8,542 nucleotides of DNA from contig JAITJT010000158.1 in assembly GCA_031278795.1 (NCBI GenBank), forward strand, positions 1 to 8,542, written 5' to 3'. Made by a program: the position numbers and the translations under genes. This stretch comes from Deltaproteobacteria bacterium. Lineage in GTDB: Bacteria; Desulfobacterota; Desulfarculia; Adiutricales; Adiutricaceae. The notes beneath the pieces are model-generated. The model had not been told where the DNA came from. It saw only the letters and a program-made list of their open reading frames with translations, and ran no database searches. This document shows positions 1-5,650 of the stretch, one piece after another; within the stretch, counting starts at the first letter, position 1, and every line of letters begins with the position of its first letter.

Positions 1-49
1 GCCCAGCGTCCAGCGTTTAGATGTGTGGTAAAATCTTCTTATTTTTCCT

Positions 50-151
50 AAAAACTCTCAAGAAACTCTCAAAAACCCCCCAAAAAACCCACAAATATAT
101 CTTGCAAAACTCTTAAAAATATCTTAAAAAGCTCCCCAGAACCCCTCAAAA
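50..151. other. Phased A-tracts, predicted curved DNA
   Basis: Runs of three to six A are centred near 52, 63, 73, 84, 94, 107, 117, 128, 140 and 150, although the runs near 63 and 140 are interrupted by a G. Average spacing is close to 10.8 bp, about one helical turn. Phased A-tracts are known to bend DNA, and such bends upstream of a promoter can raise transcription. This array ends about 24 bp before a promoter-like pair at 175-204. The curvature is inferred from spacing and was not calculated. Confidence 0.5.
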
Positions 152-174
152 GGCTCTTTAAGCTAAAGATTTTT

Positions 175-204
175 TTGACAAACCCTTCGCTAAACATACA
201 TAAT
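175..204 (+). promoter_or_regulatory. Sigma70-like promoter
   Basis: A perfect -35 hexamer TTGACA (175-180) is followed after 18 bp by CATAAT (199-204), which matches five of six bases of the -10 consensus. Phased A-tracts lie directly upstream. A start near 211 would be expected. No protein gene follows closely, so the likely product is a non-coding RNA or a very long leader. Confidence 0.45.
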
Positions 205-290
205 AAGCTTGTTTTCGCCTTCATAATATAACTTGAGCCTTGCTCACTAATGGTTAAGGAATGTTAAAAACATTGTTCCAGCCCTTCCAC

Positions 291-340
291 CTGGCGTAAT
301 TAGCCATAGCGCCCCCTGGCGTAATTAGGCTTAGCGCCGC
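291..340. repeat. Two tandem 25-bp GC-rich units
   Basis: Units 291-315 and 316-340 both begin CTGGCGTAATTAG and share TAGCGCC later on, with three or four differences between them. Each unit starts with GGCG and ends with CGCC, so each can fold back, and the end of unit one can pair with the start of unit two (CGCC, CCCT loop, GGCG). They stand out as GC-rich islands in AT-rich DNA. Confidence 0.65.
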
Positions 341-350
341 GGCGGGCGTG

Positions 351-381
351 AAGATTATTTTCAAAATCTTAAAGTTTTTTT
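351..381 (+). terminator. Weak intrinsic terminator-like hairpin
   Basis: AAGATT (351-356) pairs with AATCTT (365-370), and a run of seven T (375-381) follows after four bases. The stem is only A-T rich, so termination would be weak. It is included because it closes the possible transcript from the promoter at 175-204. Confidence 0.3.
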
Positions 382-471
382 AACATAGATTCGTTTAAGC
401 CATAAAAATGGATTATCTTGGCTGGATCCAGGCTGATTCCAGCGGAAAACTTAAAAAAAATAAAAAAAATT

Positions 472-499
472 TTGAGAGACGTAAAGAAATATTTATTTT
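472..499 (+). promoter_or_regulatory. Possible promoter
   Basis: TTGAGA (472-477), a 16-bp spacer and TATTTT (494-499) form a fair sigma70-like pair in very AT-rich DNA, where chance matches are common. A 16-bp palindrome lies just downstream at 512-527, where a repressor would be well placed. Confidence 0.25.
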
Positions 500-511
500 T
501 TGCAAATAAAC

Positions 512-527
512 TTACCCAATTGGGTAA
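512..527. promoter_or_regulatory. Perfect 16-bp palindrome, operator-like
   Basis: TTACCCAATTGGGTAA is identical to its own reverse complement over all 16 bases. Such symmetry is typical of a binding site for a dimeric repressor. It sits about 12 bp after a possible -10 element at 494-499. No regulator gene is visible nearby. Confidence 0.4.
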
Positions 528-678
528 TGTTTGTGAGAGAAAAAAAACTTGAAAGAGTTTTGGAATTTCTAAGAAATTTTCTTCTTAAACTTGAGTTTTA
601 TGAGTGTTTTGTTTGTAATTTAGGTCTAATTAGCCTTATTTCACACACCCCTGTTGGAGGATTGCCCCTGTTTTTAGC

Positions 679-721
679 TCTCCGGCCCTCCGCAAGGGTG
701 GATCTAAACAAGAGCCGGAGA
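679..721 (+). promoter_or_regulatory. Inverted repeat that can sequester a ribosome site
   Basis: TCTCCGGC (679-686) and GCCGGAGA (714-721) are perfect 8-bp inverted arms with 27 bases between them. The right arm contains GGAG (717-720), which lies six bases before an ATG at 727. In RNA this stem would hide the Shine-Dalgarno sequence, the usual arrangement of a translational switch. I recognise no known riboswitch core in the loop. Confidence 0.35.
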
Positions 722-726
722 CCACC

Positions 727-810
727 ATGAAGCTCCAAAAGGCGCGAAATTCAAAAAAATTTATCAATAAGATTGACATATTGGCTTTTGTCCTTTATTC
801 TAGTTTTTGA
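727..810 (+). CDS. Candidate 27-residue small protein
   Basis: ATG at 727 is preceded by GGAG at a good distance of six bases and opens 27 codons ending in TGA at 808-810. The peptide starts MKLQKARNSKKF, which is strongly basic, and ends in a hydrophobic stretch (LAFVLYSSF), a layout seen in small membrane-associated peptides and leader peptides. The ATG overlaps by ATGA the stop of a 67- to 76-codon open frame that begins at 500 or 527, which would allow coupled translation if that frame is real. The ribosome site lies in a hairpin arm. A promoter-like sequence overlaps the 3' half of this ORF. I do not recognise a family, and a chance ORF is quite possible. Confidence 0.2.
   Translation: MKLQKARNSKKFINKIDILAFVLYSSF
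773..801 (+). promoter_or_regulatory. Sigma70-like promoter
   Basis: A perfect TTGACA (773-778), an ideal 17-bp spacer and TATTCT (796-801, four of six consensus bases) make a good promoter match. The next confident gene is the OmpA-family gene some 840 bp away, so this would make either an unannotated RNA or a very long leader. A possible early hairpin follows (CTGAAA 841-846, TTTCAG 866-871). Confidence 0.4.
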
Positions 811-1045
811 CGATCTTGATAGCCCGAAAATGGCTAATGTCTGAAACTGTCTCCTCATGGTGCGTTTTCAGGTCTTTTGGAAAAGAAAAGCCTTAAAAAA
901 ACCATAATGCCTTAGCCCTGGGCCTCCACGGCCATCCGGGCCATGTTTTCTCGCCTTATCAATGGGAAGCCTACATATTTTTCAACTTTTAAGTGGTAAA
1001 TTATCCGTCTAAAAACGCTTCCCCTAAAAAAAGAAACATAAATGT

Positions 1046-1129
1046 CTAATTGATTGAATGAATTCTCGTTCTCTTTTCAACTTTAGGCGCCTTAGATAAT
1101 TGCCCGGGCTTTTCGCCTAAGCCCGCCAT
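1046..1129 (-). CDS. Candidate 27-residue small protein, minus strand
   Basis: On the minus strand, AAGGAGG (1134-1140) lies four bases before an ATG (1127-1129), followed by 27 codons to TAG (1046-1048). The peptide begins MAGLGEKPGQ and is basic and hydrophilic, with no membrane segment. The ribosome site is a full-length match, although the gap to ATG is short. I do not recognise a family and see no clear promoter. The same bases on the plus strand form part of a GGCGCC-bounded inverted structure, so the ribosome-site match could be incidental. Confidence 0.2.
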   Translation of the reverse strand: MAGLGEKPGQLSKAPKVEKRTRIHSIN

Positions 1130-1136
1130 GGCGCCT
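1086..1136. repeat. Nested inverted repeat
   Basis: GGCGCC occurs at about 1087-1092 and again at 1130-1135 and can pair as outer arms. Inside, GGGCTT and AAGCCC pair around a seven-base loop (about 1106-1124). It is a GC-rich island in AT-rich surroundings. Its role is unknown. Confidence 0.35.
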
Positions 1137-1270
1137 CCTTCCTGGGCTCTTTCAGGTCCAGGGAACTTGGAACGGGAAAATCTCGGGTCTCATGGGTAAA
1201 ACCAGGCACGGCCTTCCACATTCTTAAGCAAAGCTAAGACAATTGAAGGAAGAACAGGCGCTGGGAAGCC

Positions 1271-1283
1271 CCACCAGTGGTGG
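1271..1283. repeat. Short hairpin flanked by a direct repeat
   Basis: CCACC, AGT, GGTGG is a perfect 5-bp hairpin. GGAAGCCC occurs on both sides of it. It is the first of a chain of hairpins running to the ompA leader. Confidence 0.35.
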
Positions 1284-1295
1284 AAGCCCACCCAA

Positions 1296-1367
1296 AGCCC
1301 CCTAAAATATGGAATAAGCCTCCTTTCAGGCTTTTAGGTTTTGAGGGCTCCGCCGGTAATTGGCGGT
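1296..1367 (+). other. Multi-stem structured element
   Basis: Three stems nest: AGCCC (1296-1300) with GGGCT (1345-1349), CCTAA (1301-1305) with TTAGG (1334-1338), and AAGCCT (1316-1321) with AGGCTT (1328-1333) around a six-base loop. A separate hairpin follows at once, CCGCC (1351-1355) with GGCGG (1363-1367). Collinear nested pairing like this is unlikely to be random and suggests a folded RNA or a recombination or protein site. I could not match it to cobalamin, c-di-GMP or other riboswitch cores that I know. Confidence 0.4.
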
Positions 1368-1443
1368 GAAATCCCGCTTTCCATTAATTATTTGGTTAGT
1401 TAGGAGCGTTTGAGAGAGTGTTAACTAGGGCGAGTTCACACAA

Positions 1444-1555
1444 GCCGCAGAGGCGGCCCTTGAGCCACAAGTGGCCATAATAGGCCGTCTTTCCCGTGCG
1501 GATGGGTGTTTAGCCCCACACATTTAACTTATCAATTGTCTGTGGCAAGTCCACA
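1444..1555. repeat. Run of short hairpins
   Basis: GCCGC/GCGGC (1444-1457), GCCAC/GTGGC (1464-1475), GGCC/GGCC (about 1473-1486) and TGTGG/CCACA (1541-1555) follow one another. All have short loops and none has a T-run, so they are not obvious terminators. They lie in what would be the upstream or leader region of the OmpA-family gene. Confidence 0.35.
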
Positions 1556-1567
1556 AAATTAAATTTG

Positions 1568-1603
1568 GCGGCAAAGACCGCAAAAATAAGCGGCAAAGAC
1601 CGC
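1568..1603 (+). promoter_or_regulatory. Twin hairpins in the ompA leader
   Basis: GCGGCAAAGACCGC occurs twice without change, at 1568-1581 and 1590-1603, a 22-bp period. Each copy is a four-base-pair stem with a six-base loop. They are about 45 bases before the start codon. Hairpins in the 5' leader of E. coli ompA are known to stabilise its mRNA, and a similar role here is an inference. A repeated binding site for an RNA- or DNA-binding protein is the alternative. Confidence 0.5.
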
Positions 1604-1646
1604 ATAAAAAAATTAATTTGGCTTTGAAACCAAGGAGCGTTTTTCT

Positions 1647-2663
1647 ATGAAGTCAAAAATCTTGATCTTGGCAGCATTCGCTCTAGTACTGAGCTTCCCG
1701 TCCCTGGCTGCGGCCCAGATTGAACCGGAATCTCTACACTTAAGCATAATGGGCGGTGCCATATTTCCTGACCACAGCGTTCGCATGGACAACGGGGCTT
1801 TGGTGGGCCTCGGTTTGGGCTACAACTTCACCAAGAACTGGGGCATCGAGGGCTTCGGCCACTATGCCTTCAACCTGGACGACAAGGTCGACAGCCCAGA
1901 TGAGATTGCCAACGACAACGACATCTTCATGGGCAGATTCAACGGAATCTACCACTTCCTCACCGACTACAACTTCGTGCCCTACTTCACCCTGGGCGTG
2001 GGCGCCATGAAGATCGAAGGCAATGACCGCGAGGATTACTCCTCCGCCTCAGCCAACGCCGGTTTGGGCTTCAAATACTTCTTCAATGAGGTTGTGGCCC
2101 TCCGTATGGAGGCTAATGAGGTTGTGGCCTTCAAGAAGGTCGACGGCAAGCGCTTCAGCGCCCCCTCGATCACGGCTGGTCTCACCTTCCAGTTCGCCCA
2201 GCCCACGGCCTGCCCCGATTCCGACGGTGACGGCGTCTGCGACGCCCTGGACAAGTGTCCTGGCACCCCGGCGGGCTATAAAGTGGACGCGGACGGCTGC
2301 CCCATCGCGGTCTCCATCACCTTGGACGTGAAGTTTGACTTCGACAAGTCCGTGGTCAAGCCGCAGTACAGGAGTGAGGTCCAGAAGGTCGCCGACTTCC
2401 TCAACCGCCATCCCGGCTCAACCGCCATAATAGAGGGTCACACCGACTCCAGAGGCTCTGACGCCTACAACCTGAAGCTCTCCGACCGTAGGGCCGCGGC
2501 TGTCCGCGACTACCTGGTCAACGAGTTCAACGTAGACCCGAGCAAGCTCTCCTCCGTGGGCTATGGCGAGACCAGGCCGATAGCCACCAACGACACCGAG
2601 GCCGGCCGGGCCGAGAACCGCCGCGTGGTGGGAGTCTTCACCGGCTCTGACGTGGATCAATAA
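1647..2663 (+). CDS. OmpA-family outer-membrane protein
   Basis: This 338-residue protein is a predicted outer-membrane beta-barrel that anchors the envelope to peptidoglycan. Residues 1-24 form a signal peptide (basic start, hydrophobic core, AAA-Q cleavage area). Residues about 28-184 have the alternating aromatic and glycine-rich strands of an OmpA-like barrel, ending AGLTFQF. A short linker (about 189-219) carries a thrombospondin type 3-like calcium motif, DSDGDGVCD, with cysteines. Residues about 225-332 are the OmpA C-terminal domain with GHTDSRG (264-270), LSDRR (278-282) and ENRRV, the region that binds diaminopimelate in this family. AAGGAG at 1632-1637 lies nine bases before the ATG. 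A 15-bp perfect repeat, 30 bp apart, encodes NEVVA twice in the barrel. A strong terminator follows, so it is probably a single-gene transcript. Confidence 0.95.
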   Translation: MKSKILILAAFALVLSFPSLAAAQIEPESLHLSIMGGAIFPDHSVRMDNGALVGLGLGYNFTKNWGIEGFGHYAFNLDDKVDSPDEIANDNDIFMGRFNGIYHFLTDYNFVPYFTLGVGAMKIEGNDREDYSSASANAGLGFKYFFNEVVALRMEANEVVAFKKVDGKRFSAPSITAGLTFQFAQPTACPDSDGDGVCDALDKCPGTPAGYKVDADGCPIAVSITLDVKFDFDKSVVKPQYRSEVQKVADFLNRHPGSTAIIEGHTDSRGSDAYNLKLSDRRAAAVRDYLVNEFNVDPSKLSSVGYGETRPIATNDTEAGRAENRRVVGVFTGSDVDQ

Positions 2664-2725
2664 GACAAAGCTTGGCTCGCGCTCGTGGCCGTAGGCATTT
2701 TTGAGCGCACAGCCTCCCTTTAACC

Positions 2726-2763
2726 AGCTGGAAAACCAGGGGCTCGCCCCTGGTTTTTCAGCT
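2726..2763 (+). terminator. Strong intrinsic terminator after the OmpA-family gene
   Basis: The core stem is CCAGGGG (2736-2742) and CCCCTGG (2747-2753) with a CTCG loop, followed by five T (2754-2758). Four A precede the stem, and outer arms AGCTG and CAGCT extend the pairing, so the structure is almost symmetrical and could also act on the minus strand. It separates the OmpA-family gene from lgt. Confidence 0.85.
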
Positions 2764-2788
2764 TTTAACCCCCAAAAGCTCTAAACTT

Positions 2789-3706
2789 ATGCACCCTGTC
2801 TGGCAACTAGACCCCGTTTTTTTCACCATCCCCCTCATAGATAGACCCGTGAGGTACTATGGGATATTTTTCGCCATAGCCTTCTTACTTGGCTTCGTCC
2901 TCTACCGCCACCAGATAATGCGGGGAGGTGGCACGGACGACGAGGCGGTCTCCTTTATTATCCCGGGCTTCATAGGAACCGTTCTGGGGGCAAGGCTGGG
3001 GCACATCCTCTTCTACAACCTGGATCGCTTCCTCTCCGACCCCTTGTGGCTCTTCAAGGTCTGGGACGGGGGCCTGGCCTCCCACGGCGCGGCCGTGGGA
3101 CTCTTTCTGGCCCTCTGCTACCAGGCGTGGAGGAAAAAGCGGCCCCTTTTAGACCAGCTGGACCGCTTCACCTTCTCGGCGGCCCTGGGCGCGGCCCTCA
3201 TCCGTTTGGGAAACTTCACCAATTCCGAGATAGTGGGCAAGGTGGCCCCGGACAAGTCCCCCTTTGGGGTGATCTTCCCCCTCCACGACGGGCCCATGGC
3301 CCCGCCGCGCTATCCCACCCAGCTACTGGAGAGCGCCTTGGGGTTTTTTATCCTCATAAGCCTCTTTGTGGCGGATAGGCTCTTAGGTAAAGAAAAAAGG
3401 CCCCGGGGGGCCCTTGCCGCTCTCTTTCTCATGATGTATTTCGCCGGACGCTTCCTGGTGGAGTTTTACAAGGAGCGCCAGGGACCCTTTGACAATCTCC
3501 TCTTGTCCAGGGGCCAGATGCTCTCCATAATACCCTTCATTCTGGGGCTTGGGCTCTTAATCTACGTCCTTAAGAGGCGGGAAAAGGAGCCCTTTATTAG
3601 CTCAAGTTCCGCTGATAGGCCTAAGCTCTCCCCTGTGATACCCATGGAGAAGAGCCCGGGCCAGGGGCCCGGGCCAGCATCTAAAAAGAACAACAAAAAG
3701 AAGTAA
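2789..3706 (+). CDS. lgt: Prolipoprotein diacylglyceryl transferase
   Basis: Lgt moves a diacylglyceryl group from phosphatidylglycerol to the lipobox cysteine of prolipoproteins, the first step of lipoprotein maturation in the inner membrane. The 305-residue protein starts like the family (LDPVFF, then RYYG at 22-25) and has several hydrophobic membrane segments. Key residues are visible: His99 in GGLASHG, Arg139 in the signature RLGNFTNSEIVG, where the usual leading glycine is replaced by isoleucine, and Arg221 in GRFLVEFYKE. The C-terminus runs about 40 residues past the last membrane segment and ends in a Lys/Asn-rich cytoplasmic-type tail, which is longer than usual. No good ribosome site precedes the ATG at 2789, but the N-terminus fits the family. 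The ABC gene begins 10 nt after its stop, so the two are probably co-transcribed. Confidence 0.95.
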   Translation: MHPVWQLDPVFFTIPLIDRPVRYYGIFFAIAFLLGFVLYRHQIMRGGGTDDEAVSFIIPGFIGTVLGARLGHILFYNLDRFLSDPLWLFKVWDGGLASHGAAVGLFLALCYQAWRKKRPLLDQLDRFTFSAALGAALIRLGNFTNSEIVGKVAPDKSPFGVIFPLHDGPMAPPRYPTQLLESALGFFILISLFVADRLLGKEKRPRGALAALFLMMYFAGRFLVEFYKERQGPFDNLLLSRGQMLSIIPFILGLGLLIYVLKRREKEPFISSSSADRPKLSPVIPMEKSPGQGPGPASKKNNKKK

Positions 3707-3716
3707 GTCTATAGTA

Positions 3717-5564
3717 ATGCTCATCTCACCCGTCAGGTTGCCCGGGCTATTTTACCGGGCCTTCATCAGGGATTTCGTCAGGATCTTTAGGGTACTAAGC
3801 CCCAAGGAGCGCCTGAAGTTCTATTTGGTCATTGCCATGCAGTTTCTGGTGGGCTTGACTGAGACGCTTACGCTACTGGTCATATCCCTTTTCGCGGTGG
3901 CTGTGGCCACCCCGGAGGCCGTCACCAAGAGCTTCGCCATCGCCAAGCTCTTGGAGATATTCCCAACGCTTACCTCTATATTTACGGATCCAAGGGCCCT
4001 GGTGGGCGCGGTGAGCGCCATCATGATAGGCATGGTCCTCATCAAGAGCCTGGTCAACCTCATGACCATAAAGATAGTCTCCAAGTTTGTGGAGAGCTGC
4101 AACAAGACCATCACCTTGGAGGTGGTGAGGCACTTCATCAACCGCGACTACCACTGGCACATGACCGAAGATAGCCAGACGGCTATATTAGGTATCTTTG
4201 ATAGATACTATCTGGTGAGCTTCATAAACGCCACCTTGAACCTCTACGGAAACGTCATCACCTGCCTCATACTCTTTGTGTCACTTAGCATCCTAGAGCC
4301 GCTTTTAACCATAGTGGTGGTTTTGGCCTTTGGCTTATCTGGCTTGTTTCTCTATGGATCGGTTAGGCTCAAGCTGGACAAGGCCAGTAAGGCGGTCTTT
4401 GAGTCGGATCTGGAGAGTAGAAAGGTCTTGGTTAACCTCCAGAAGGCTATGCGGGAGATAGTTATCCACCGCCACCAGAAAGAGAGCATAAAGCACTACG
4501 AGAGTGTGCTTCAGAAGTCCTTCAGGCCCAGGGCCTTCATCGCCTTCTCCTCTTATATTCCTTCCCAGGTATTGGAGTTTGTGGGCTTCGCGACCATTGG
4601 CATTATGGTGATAGTCATGCTTAAAACCGGGCTCGCCATGGACGAGATTGTGAGCACGGCATCCATCCTCATGCTAACCGCCTGGCGCATACTCCCCAGC
4701 GTAAACAGGGCCCTGGCCTACTCGGTGCAGATAAGGGGGGTGAGGGCCAACTCCATCGTGTTTTTGGACCTTCTGGAGGCCTTCAAGAGGGACAAGGACG
4801 CCCCTATCCCCAACCCGGATCCAAGCTTTGAGTTCACTAAATCCTTAGAACTTAAAAACGCGGACTTCTTTTACCCGGATAGCGAGAAAGCGGCTCTTAC
4901 GGATATCAGACTCTCCATAAAAAAGGGAGAAAACGTTGGAATCATTGGACCCTCCGGATCCGGTAAGAGCACCCTGGCCCTACTTTTAACGGGTCTTGTT
5001 AACCCTAGCCACGGGGATTTTATGGTGGACGGAAAAAACCTTACGCCTGAATCCAGGGAGGCCTATTTCGACATCCTGGGTTACGTCTCCCAGACCCCTC
5101 TTATATTAGATGGTAGCTTGGGGGCCAACATTAGTTTCCAAGAACAGGGGGAGACCCTGGACAGGGACTGGCTCATGGAGTGCGCCAGGATGGCGGCTCT
5201 GGACTTCATAGACGAGCTTCCCCTGGGCATGGACACGGAGCTAACGTCCGCGGCCCAGACTCTCTCAGGCGGTCAAATCCAGAGGATAGCCATAGCCCGG
5301 GCCCTCTACCACAAACCCGAGGTCTTGGTGTTCGACGAGGCCACAAGTTCTTTGGATTTAGTGTCAGAGCTCACTATCCAGAAGACCATCCGAGCGCTCA
5401 AGGGCCAAAGCACCTCCATAATAATCGCCCACAGGCTCTCGACGGTCGAAACCTGTGATAGGCTAATCTGGCTCTCAGATGGACGCATCCACCAGGAGGG
5501 ACCTCCCTCGGAAATACTTCCCACCTATATACGCGAGCTAAAAGAGCGGGAGGCTGGGCTTTAA
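3717..5564 (+). CDS. ABC exporter, fused membrane and ATPase domains
   Basis: This 615-residue half-transporter would dimerise in the inner membrane and use ATP to move or flip a substrate. Residues about 1-345 are a type-1 exporter membrane domain with several hydrophobic helices. Residues about 365-605 are the ATPase: Walker A GPSGSGKST (411-419), a Q-loop near GYVSQTP, signature LSGGQ (516-520), Walker B VLVFDEATSSLD (536-547) and H-loop histidine 572. All catalytic motifs are intact. The layout, with AWRILPSVNR near the end of the membrane part, recalls PglK-like flippases of lipid-linked oligosaccharides more than MsbA, but substrate cannot be read from sequence. No glycosyltransferase lies nearby. 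The ribosome site is weak, and the 10-nt gap after lgt suggests coupled expression. Only faint hairpins (for example 5633-5645) precede the convergent gene. Confidence 0.9.
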   Translation: MLISPVRLPGLFYRAFIRDFVRIFRVLSPKERLKFYLVIAMQFLVGLTETLTLLVISLFAVAVATPEAVTKSFAIAKLLEIFPTLTSIFTDPRALVGAVSAIMIGMVLIKSLVNLMTIKIVSKFVESCNKTITLEVVRHFINRDYHWHMTEDSQTAILGIFDRYYLVSFINATLNLYGNVITCLILFVSLSILEPLLTIVVVLAFGLSGLFLYGSVRLKLDKASKAVFESDLESRKVLVNLQKAMREIVIHRHQKESIKHYESVLQKSFRPRAFIAFSSYIPSQVLEFVGFATIGIMVIVMLKTGLAMDEIVSTASILMLTAWRILPSVNRALAYSVQIRGVRANSIVFLDLLEAFKRDKDAPIPNPDPSFEFTKSLELKNADFFYPDSEKAALTDIRLSIKKGENVGIIGPSGSGKSTLALLLTGLVNPSHGDFMVDGKNLTPESREAYFDILGYVSQTPLILDGSLGANISFQEQGETLDRDWLMECARMAALDFIDELPLGMDTELTSAAQTLSGGQIQRIAIARALYHKPEVLVFDEATSSLDLVSELTIQKTIRALKGQSTSIIIAHRLSTVETCDRLIWLSDGRIHQEGPPSEILPTYIRELKEREAGL

Positions 5565-5650
5565 GTCCTTTGTCTAAGCCAATTACCTAAGAGTTAATTA
5601 TTTTAAGCCAGTTATGATGGAGCTTATGAGGGAGCTAATTTAGCTTTTCC
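5565..5650. other. Convergent intergenic gap
   Basis: The ABC gene and the AIM24-family gene point at each other across 86 bases. The gap is AT-rich. AGCTAA and TTAGCT (5633-5645) form a small inverted repeat followed by four T, at best a weak terminator for the plus strand. TAAGCCAATTA and TAAGCCAGTTA form an imperfect direct repeat about 30 bp apart. No strong terminator is visible. Confidence 0.35.

Larger units (their letters stand above)
211..381 (+). ncRNA. Candidate small RNA of about 170 nt
   Basis: The boundaries are inferred from the promoter at 175-204 and the terminator-like hairpin at 351-381. The span has no convincing ORF. It includes a short perfect hairpin (AATGTT/AACATT, 260-274), two GC-rich 25-bp tandem units (291-340) that can each form a GGCG/CGCC stem, and a GC palindrome near 335-345. 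It is not a known RNA family that I can recognise. Length is similar to 6S RNA, but I could not identify the 6S bubble. The weak AT-only terminator stem is the least secure part. Confidence 0.25.
1..1646. other. Long AT-rich intergenic region with no confident gene
   Basis: This 1.6 kb stretch before the OmpA-family gene shows no open reading frame that resembles a known protein, and I recognised no tRNA, rRNA, tmRNA, SRP RNA or RNase P RNA in it. Base composition differs sharply from the genes, with many A and T runs broken by short GC-rich hairpins. It holds phased A-tracts, promoter-like sites, a tandem duplication, palindromes and a cluster of hairpins, which are listed separately. It may contain small RNAs and a long ompA leader, or it may be decayed sequence. 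The sequence alone does not decide between these. Confidence 0.7.

Noticed and set aside
500..730. 76-codon open frame from a TTG (or 67 from ATG at 527)
   Set aside because: No ribosome site for either start, no recognisable family, and the 16-bp palindrome overlaps its beginning. Kept only as context for the ATGA overlap at 727.
1261..1400. Possible riboswitch (cobalamin or c-di-GMP type)
   Set aside because: Short stretches such as GGTGAAATCCCGC recall these classes, but the conserved cores and their order are absent.
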